Shown here piece after piece: positions 56,788-64,000 of a stretch of 64,000 bases of DNA (within the stretch, counting starts at the first letter, position 1; every line of letters starts with the position of its first letter). The stretch covers positions 1 to 64,000 of the forward strand of contig JABYQS010000171.1 of the NCBI GenBank assembly GCA_022592435.1, written 5' to 3'. The translations under genes and the position numbers were made by a program. The stretch is from Cerioporus squamosus (lineage: Eukaryota; Basidiomycota; Agaricomycetes; Polyporales; Polyporaceae). A model generated the notes under the pieces. It did not search any database and was not told where the DNA came from. It saw nothing but the letters and a program-made list of their open reading frames with translations.

Positions 56788-57539
56788 GTCGTACTCTTGC
56801 AGTCTCACTTTCGAGGCGCAGCAACGTCCCTACCACTGCGGAAGGGAACGAGAGCTTCAGAATCAGATGAACCCTCGTGAGCCTTCGTTCGCGCTTTATA
56901 CTCTATCTCGGCTTCCGCTCCCACACCACGATAAGGGGCGGGAGTCCGATGGAGAGCTGCATACGGGCGCCGTGGAAGCGCACTGACGTCCATGTCAATG
57001 ATAAGATAGTGTTTGTTGGAGGATGAACAACTCACCGACGCCTTGCTCGCTGCGGGAACGCGGGCTCGCACGGGCGGGACCAGATGACCTCTTGGGGGAA
57101 CGCTCGGTCAGCACGTGGTGAGGGCTACGAGGTGAGGGATATCGGATGCCGGCATGTCCTGGGATAGTATCTGTATGTTGGGGCGGTGTCGCGGAGATTA
57201 GCCTGCGTAGTGAAGATGGGACGACGCACCACGATATCCGGGATATGTCGAAGGACAGAAACTGGGAATGGTCGATGAAGTACTACTTCGTTGTATTCGG
57301 TGCTACAGGAACAGACATGAGATCGTGACGGGTCGTAACAAGAGGTATCAGCGAGCGAAGGGAACCGTGGGCTAATAAGTCAGCGTGTAATATGACCGGG
57401 AGGAGATTGATGTGATACATTAGATATATGAGCAGTTCATGGAGAAAGGAGAAAGATGGAGGAGTGAGCAGATAACCTGACAAGATGCAAGACAGTCGAC
57501 ATAGTATGTGCTAAAAGAAACGTAGTACAACGCAGATAG
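56788..57539. other. 750-bp intergenic region
   Basis: Formamidase promoter and 3' flank of the arrestin-like gene. No coding signal seen. Confidence 0.5.
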
Positions 57540-60500
57540 TCATGACGGGTTCACTTGTCCTTGGTATCGCTTGATCAGTTCTCTCAGACGCGCCTGTCCG
57601 AAGGCATACTCGTTCTTCGCCGGAGGCGAGCCAGGCGACTTGGCAGGAGTAGACGCAGCAGTCTGCGAAGAGGTGTCGGTGCGAGAATCCGCCTCGGAGA
57701 TAGTCGGGGGCAGCTTCGCACTGAGCTTGAGGCGATCGACGCGTGCGGGCGATGGTCGAGCAAGGGATGCCGTGGAGGAGAGCATGGGGATGGCAGTGGA
57801 CGAAGATACGACAGCAGGGACGGAAGTCGACTTGATCATGCGTGCACGCTTCGCGGTCAGGTCTCCGACAGAGGTGGCCATCGGTTCAGCGGCGGGCGAG
57901 GTCAGACCAGGCGATGAAGCCCCAGACTTGGGTGTTGGCCGCATTATCTTCGGACGTGCGTCAGCAGGCGGAGAGATTGCCGTTGGCGACCTCAAAGCGT
58001 CCGGCTTCGGCTTTAGAGTCGGTTTGATGGGGTCTAAAGGTTTGGGCGCAGGCTTCGTAGCATCTAACGAAGTCTTCGCCTTCCACTGTTCCGCGAGCTT
58101 GGCAGGTTTGACTGGTGGCTTGACAGGGCAGGCTTCGGGGCGGCCGCTTTGTCAGTAGGCTGAGCGGCAGATGCCCAGAGAGCGGCGACAGAGGTGACGA
58201 TACCACCCTTCCCGCCCCGTGCCGAACGGACATCGTACTTGACTTCCGGATCCAGAGGACGAGGAGGGTAGATACCGAGGCGAGGAGCTGCTTTCGACAT
58301 GAGGTACGCGTCGAAAGGCGAGGGTCTGCTCCCAGCCTTGGAGATGTTTGCGTTGCCGGTCGCAGTAAAATGCGCACGCATAGAACCAATGGGGAGGAAG
58401 CCAGAGGAGCGCGGATTCGGCGCAGCTTGGTTATCCTTAGGCTCCTCATTCTCCTTCTCCTTCTCCTTCTGCTCCAGGGGCGCATCCTTCAAGACCATCT
58501 CCGCGCTCTTGTTTCCCGCAGAGGAGTCACGGGAGGGTCGGGTGTGACCTGTCCACTCCGTGCGGGACTATGTGCAGGACTCCTCTCAGGCGACCTCCCC
58601 ACGCGCACCGGGGACCGCCCACGTCTCGGCGAAGTGGAAGCAGGCGGCGGAGTCGGCGTCTCGGGCGGAGGAGTCGCAGACTGCGGCGGCTCGTCGGGGT
58701 CGATGTTCCCCAACCACGCCGCAATGCGGCCCTGCGCCGCCTTCCTCAACTTCTGCAGCTCCTTGTCCTTGTCCTTATCCTTGTCCTTGTCCTTCGCACT
58801 CGCAGCCTGGTCCACGGCATGCTTCTCGCTCTTCCTCTTCGCGCCACCCGACGCTCCGACAGCTTTCTTCGTCTCCCTGCTCTCCCTGTCCCGCCCGCGC
58901 GCGGTCGCGGTCTCTCTGCTATCCCGCGCACGCGCGCTGCCGCTGACGTCGAGCTCGCGATCGCTCCCCCCGCCCCGGCTGATCCCGCCGCGCTTGAGCG
59001 TCTTCTCGTCCGCATAGTCGTCCAGACCCGGGAGCGTGAGGCTCGAGATCGCAGAGTCCACGGGCGGCTCGACGTCCTGCGCGCGCGGGATCGCGATGGG
59101 CGCGACGGAGAGCACGGTGCGCACGTCCGGGGCGCGCTCCTTCTCGGGCTTGCGCGTGCCGACTTCCGCGAGGAGCTTCGCCTCGAGCGCGTCCAGCCCC
59201 GAGGAGTCGTTGCCGACACGCAGACCCCGCGGGACCTTGAGTGAGGTCACCGCAGCTGCGAGCGTCGGCGTCGGCGGAGTCTCGTCAGGTCCAGCGGCGA
59301 CGAGGTCGGGTGGGAAGAGCGAGTCCGCCCGACCACGCGGGGCGGGGACTTGCTCCTTCCCAGTGGGGATCGGGGGCTTGGGCAGCGTCTTCTCTCTGCT
59401 CTCCCCGTTCAAGCTGCGCGCAGGCGAGGGGATGAGGCGGGGCGAAGTGCCGACTGCCTCCTTCTGCACGTCTTCTCGTTCGGCCAAGCGCTCCAGGTTC
59501 TCGACCTGCGTCACCTGCTCGAACGGATCCTTGGAGAACGACAACTTCGGTGAGAGCATCGGGCGCGGCGAGACAACGTCCCCTCCTGTCGGTAATGGGG
59601 AGAGCGTGAGGTTGGGGCGGGCGTGCAGTTCGGGAGACGAGGCCGGGCTCGTGGCACCATCCGCTGGGAGGCTGGGACAGCCGCAAGCGCGATGGTACTG
59701 TGCGCGGGGGCAGCAGGAGGGGCAGCAGGAGGGGCGTCAGCGAGGTGATAGCGGTGCGCGGGCGGGGACGCGGAGCGATGGCGAGAAGACATGCGCAGAT
59801 GGTGTGCGATGCGCGACGCTCGCTCGCCTTTGCCTTCTTCCCGCTCTCCGACGGTGTGTCCTCCTCCGGTTGGCATCGGGATGAGTGGTGGCGGCGGGAC
59901 AACTGTGGGCATGACCGAAGGCAGTCCATAGAGAGGTTGAGAGGGCGCAGGTTCTGCACTCGATGGTCGTGGAGGAGGGACGAAGGGGACGGCCATGGAA
60001 GCGTATTGTGACGCAGGGTAGCCATAATGCGAAGGCGGGGCGTAGACGTTGGCGGGCATTGGTGTCATCGAAGGGGGCGGGAGCCAGACCTGGCCTTGGT
60101 CTATGTAGGGCGCTATGGGCGGAGACATTGGCGGCACGGGGTATGCGTAAGGACTCAACGGTCGGTCGAGGTATGGCGCAGGGGACATAGGTGGCTGGTA
60201 TAGCATCCCCGACGCGGGATCATACAGAGGGGCGCCCATGGAGGCTGGAGGTATCGCGTACATGTCTGGCGGAGGGTATTCGGGAGCGACGGAGGGATGG
60301 AGGATCATCACGGGCAGATCAAGCCTGATATCTTTGCTGCTCATGACAATGTTAGAGAGCTCATCTCGCGCAAAAATCGAAGGCCCACCTTCCGATACCC
60401 ATAGCGAGCTTGATGCCTAGTATACAACGCACTTCGAACAGACACGCCGCCGATTTGGCGCCGTCTCCCTGCCTCTGGCCGCCCTTCACGCCTCGTGCAT

Positions 60501-61793
60501 GTTTTGGCACATCGACCACCAGGTTGGCGACGCCTTCGACTCCCGGTGGTATGATGTACTCGGGGCCTCGAAAGGAGACAGTGGTCACAGTATCCGACAG
60601 TTGTAACGGCTGCTTCTGATTCGACGGGACGTTCGGCAAGTACAGCTCCCGGGTCAAGGTGACGGAAAGCCCGGTATTCTGTCAACGATGAGCTAGAGGT
60701 CAAACCGCAAGACGTATCGCTGCTCACCTTCTTGCTCGAGTGGTTCTTGACTTGGAGCTCGATGCACGCAGGGTGACCAGCGACTAGGAAGCCGCCGAGC
60801 ACCTTGCCCTGCATCCAGATCTTTCCGTTCTCCCCGACGATCACACCCTCTGGATCTACGCGGTTGAAGTCGTCCTCCAAGCGTTCGATGACGTCTATCG
60901 GCTTCTGGTCTGTCACCAGCTTCCTTTCGCCCTTCCAGAACACACCGACGCTAGCTCGGACTTCGTACCGCAGTCGAGCCAGTCCTGAACCGAAGTCTAT
61001 GGACGACGGCGACGATTCGGGTAGCGGAAACTGGAAGAGGAAAGTGGTGATACCGCGGCGTGCATGGTAGTAGTGGGACGGCAGTGGCGGGTCGCCGGGA
61101 GCAGGGTAAGGGTGGACTGAGTTAGAGGGAGGAAGGCCGGGTCCTTGGAACAGCCGCTTCGTATGCAGGAACGTCGATGTGGCGGAGTGGTCCCGGGACG
61201 TCAACTCTGTTGGGCAATGTAAGCACCATTATCTGCGTGCCATTGAACATAACCGTTGCAAAGCCCCATCTGAGACAGTCGTTGCTGGGTCAAACCACAC
61301 CATGCAGGCGGATATAGGGCGCTTCGCCCGGCACCTGACATCATAAGTGTGGTTTATGGCAGCTATAACTTGGCAAGATCGCTGCGAGGTGCTCGCGGTC
61401 GCTCGGGAGCTCTCGCAAGATGATGAACGAGCCACGATATTGCACGCTTAGCCAACAGTGGGTTTATATACGGTACCACACGCTCAAGCTCACCGTCGCG
61501 ACCCCAGTGTAGCCTCGCGGTCTGAGACGACAGAAGATACGATGTCCGGTAGCCCAAGAGTTCGACAAGAGGTTCCGGGGTGGATCGTCGTAATGAAACT
61601 CACCTTCAACGGCGTATAATTCCGCCATGATCACGCTGATCCCGAGGCCCTTCTCCGCCTTGCACTCCAGCTCCATCTTCCCAGTTACCGTACTCCCGGC
61701 TGGGAATTGGGTATCGGCGAACCTAAGAGTCACCTTAACCTTCGAATGGTAAGGCGATGCGTTCATCGGCTCTGGTCTCGTCTGCGAAGCCAT
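57540..61793 (-). CDS. Large arrestin-fold protein with disordered charged C-terminal region (three frame breaks)
   Basis: Exons 61793-61604, 61206-60728, 60678-60389 and 60336-57540. Residues 1-320 form an arrestin-type beta-sandwich (VKVTLRFADTQFPAGSTVTGKMEL, RGITTFLFQFPLPE, RLRYEVRASVGVFWKGERKL, CIELQVKNHSSKKNTGLSV, YIIPPGVEGVANLVVDV, FEVRCILGIKLAMGIG). Fungal arrestin-related proteins recruit Rsp5-type ligases to cargo; no strict PPxY is present, only Pro-Tyr-rich stretches (SPAPYLD, IAPYID). The remaining 930 residues are low-complexity, with a KD repeat (KDKDKDKDKDKELQ) and Arg/Ser-rich parts, ending in FGQARLRELIKRYQGQVNPS. One base is missing at each of GGG 59674-59676, GG 58523-58524 and GGG 58126-58128 (plus-strand view); adding three restores the exact phase to the stop and 1252 residues. 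Intron 1 is about 400 bp. Confidence 0.82.
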
Positions 61794-63152
61794 GGCGTAT
61801 CCCAGAGAGAGATTGGCGGTATTGCGAGACAACTATGTTCCGACCATGGACTGACAGCGAGAAGCGGGATCCAAGACAGCAAGGACTCAACAGCAGGAAG
61901 CTTAGGCAATAAAGATGTCCACACGGCGCAGGTATTCGTGTTCGAGCAAGCGCAGAACAACCGGCAAGCAGCAGGAAGGACCGAAGCCTGACAAGCCTAG
62001 CAAGCCAGAAGAGTGACATACAGTGACGTGACTGCGACAGTCGCAGACGCGCGACGTCATGCCCTCGCGATCGCTCTCGAGTCTCTCGCCGCCGCCGTCG
62101 CTGTCGATGCTCGCCCTCGGACGCTCTCCAGGGCAGTTCTTCTCGCTTCTGCTCTCAGCCAGCACTCGTCCGCCCCGCCCGCAACCGTTTCCCGCCTGGT
62201 CGACACCTGCGCGACATCGCCTCCAAGATCTCGAGCCGTGCGCTCCGTCGCACCTCACTGGACGATAACGGAGAGACGGACCTCTGGCGTGGGGTCGGGC
62301 GTGCACAGCGTACCGCGCACAGGTGCGTCTCCTGCAGTCGAGCTCTGGCGACAGCTCCTCCGTGTCGCGCGCATAGGGGTGCAGACGCGCGCACCGTCCG
62401 CTCACGTTCTGCTTGTCCATCCCCGTCCCTATGCCACATCGCGGGCTGCTCACGTTGTCCATTTCTCGCATTCCTCCTGTGCCCATCAACGTCCTCGCCT
62501 TCCTCATCATCCGTACTTATACTGTACACAGTACTGTCCTCCGTGCCCCGTTTCCGCGTCTACAACAGCGCTCTGTTCTCGCAACCGCGCCCGCCTCACA
62601 TCCCTGCCCGAGAGTCCAGTGAGCAGCATACCCTCAGCAACACGTCTGGACCCCTCACGCCCGAGCTGCATAGCCGTCAGAGCTCACAGGACGCCGTCAG
62701 AGCTCGCAGGACGCCGCCAGTACCTCGACTCCCAAGGACTGCCTGATCCACGCTGTCGTCAGAGGTGCGTACGACTCCCGTATTGAGCAGGGACCTGTAG
62801 TCGACGCTCGCTGACTTGCTTGACAGCACGTCGCCTTTGTTCCTGTAGACCATACAAGTGCGCGAGCTGCGCTTGCGCTCTTCATGTGCACGCCATCCCC
62901 CCTCTCACTGCCCGTCGACTGCGCCCGACGTGCTCGAAGTATGGCGACAATTCTGCGGGACACATGCGATATTATGAGGCATGCTTCTCGTGTCTTATCA
63001 CTGTGCTAATACATGTAATAACCGCGCTACCGCCGCGGTGTCCCTCCCGCTTCCCTCCCCTCCTAGTAGCCGGCCACACGCCGCGCCGAGAGACGCGTCC
63101 ACTCGCCCGCGACAACCCGCCCACATCACTACATACACCCGGCGACTACTCA
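61794..63152. other. 1.36-kb divergent region
   Basis: Promoter region of the arrestin gene and of whatever starts at 63153. A minus-strand TATAAG lies near 62513. Minus-strand frames at 61902-62510 and plus-strand frames around 62013-62786 are long but overlapping, Arg/Pro-rich and without motifs, so I regard them as chance frames in GC-rich DNA. A 22-bp GCGTCAGAGCTCGCAGGAC-type unit is repeated twice at about 62680-62722. Confidence 0.4.
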
Positions 63153-63480
63153 ATGAACGCTAGCGCAAGCTCGAGGCGGTCAGCAACACGTCCAGACCTG
63201 GAGCCTCGACGCACGCCTGATCTCCACGCAGGTCATTACCTGGGGTACCAAGACTACTTTGCGCGGTCGCTTCATTGGGCACAATCGCGACAAGCCCTCG
63301 TCCACGGTATGTACGAGACACTCAACTGTACCGAGCGCGAGCCACAGACACGCAGGGCATGCGGACACACCTCCTCGACGGGTCAGCAGCAAGTCGAGCA
63401 CGTCCGAAGATCGCGCAGGGATGTACGCACCGCCCAGTCGCACCTGTGCCAAGAGCCCTCGGTTGTCAGAGACGAGCAAG
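63153..63480 (+). CDS. 5' part of an unrecognised gene
   Basis: ATG at 63153 with two exons that join in phase, 63153-63306 and 63356-63480, separated by a 49-bp intron with normal ends. The product starts MNASASSRRSATRPDLEPRR, followed by an aromatic patch (GHYLGYQDYFARSLHWAQSR) and, after the splice, a Ser-rich stretch (SSKSSTSEDRAGMYAPPSR). A donor (AAG/GTGCGA) follows at 63481, so further exons lie to the right, perhaps 63587-63670 and 63711-63755, but I could not join them in phase. No family recognised. Confidence 0.4.
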
Positions 63481-64000
63481 GTGCGAGTCAGGCAAGTACT
63501 CACTCGGCACTCGCTTCCGGGGTTTGCGAAGGCCGGCGGAGGCGTAGCGTTGCAGGGACATAGGTGAGCCTGCATGCGCGATGTCAGCTCTGAGCAGACG
63601 TCTCGAGCCTGAGCCGAGCTTATCCTGTTGCCCTGCACGAGGACTCCGACCGTTGATTCCCGGAAGCCTGGTGCGAGTTACAAGGTCAGCAGTGAGTCCG
63701 GAGTGCAAGAAGAATCGGCGGGCTCACCAACAGAGCTTCGTCGCTCGCCCGAAGGTAGGACATCGCTCGCCCGAAGGTAGGATGGGGACAGCGACAAGCA
63801 GGAAGGACGAGCGAACGAGGGAGAGCACAGTGATCCCCGCTGCCATTCGTCGCGTGCTACTTATACCCCACATGTTTAGGGTCGGGCGAATGCGATCTTC
63901 GCCCCGCTCTTCGTGAGCCCGCATCCGACGGCGACATCCCCGAGTCCGGTATCGAGCGGCCGCGCTCACCATCGCTCTCGCGGCTCGCCTCTGCGTACTA
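63481..64000. other. Right edge, exon structure unresolved
   Basis: May contain later exons of the gene starting at 63153. Includes a 22-23 bp direct duplication of TCGCTCGCCCGAAGGTAGGA at about 63737-63781; each copy carries a possible 5' splice site (AAG/GTAGGA). Confidence 0.35.

Noticed and set aside
58370..59244. Long plus-strand frames opposite the arrestin gene
   Set aside because: They are antisense shadows of the low-complexity coding tail; the minus-strand frame links to a clear arrestin fold and the frame arithmetic fits it.
61902..62786. Long overlapping frames on both strands (202 and 257 codons)
   Set aside because: Both are Arg/Pro/Ser-rich and overlap each other; neither shows motifs or splice sites. 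Probably chance frames in a GC-rich promoter region.

Overview
The window reads as nuclear DNA of a filamentous basidiomycete, most likely an Agaricomycete. Nearly every recognisable gene is cut by several 45-65 bp GT-AG introns, genes lie close together on both strands, and there is a local cluster of fungal-specific FunK1-type protein kinases beside F-box, MYND and low-complexity membrane-protein genes. No rRNA, tRNA, CRISPR or prokaryotic operon structure was seen. The closest order cannot be fixed from the sequence alone.

Layout, left to right. 1-22 kb: the 3' end of KU70 (+), a monothiol glutaredoxin of the Grx3/4 type (+), a small basic hypothetical (-), a Maf/HAM1-like nucleotide pyrophosphatase (+), a zinc-binding-type medium-chain reductase (+), a MYND-finger protein (-), two low-complexity membrane proteins (-; the second with four PPxY motifs), a decayed ~500-bp tandem duplication, SDH3 (-), and a second medium-chain reductase (+). 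22-32 kb: FunK1-A (-), an F-box/LRR-like protein (+), a formamidase pseudogene fragment (+), and FunK1-B (-) whose upstream flank is interrupted by a 798-bp terminal-inverted-repeat element. 33-47 kb: a large TBC/RabGAP (-), COA6 (+), a hypothetical (+), POP5 of RNase P/MRP (+), an AONS/BioF-type PLP enzyme (-), and a MINDY-family deubiquitinase with a C-terminal CaaX box (-). 47-64 kb: FunK1-C (+), FunK1-D (+), formamidase (-), a 1.25-kresidue arrestin-fold protein (-), and the beginning of an unrecognised gene (+).

The most striking structure is a pair of inverted segmental copies, about 27.0-32.2 kb and 49.9-54.4 kb. Each carries a FunK1 kinase gene and the 3' end of a formamidase gene, and together they flank about 18 kb of housekeeping genes. 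Only the right copy has the whole formamidase gene next to it, so the right copy looks like the source. Only the left copy carries the TIR element, and the right copy shows the corresponding site without it, so the element arrived after the duplication.

A second pattern runs through the whole window: seven gene models are otherwise well conserved but each needs one to three frame corrections, twelve in all. Every correction is a missing base or pair, usually in a short homopolymer, and in the models I checked exon by exon (arrestin, MINDY, FunK1-A and C, the first reductase) adding the missing bases restores all intron phases to the stop codon. I read this mainly as deletion-type errors in the assembly, not wholesale gene death, although FunK1-D could be a true pseudogene.

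No shared pathway links the genes, apart from general themes: mitochondrial respiration (SDH3, COA6), iron/redox (glutaredoxin, reductases), ubiquitin/trafficking (MINDY, F-box, PPxY membrane protein, arrestin, TBC), and nuclear kinases.
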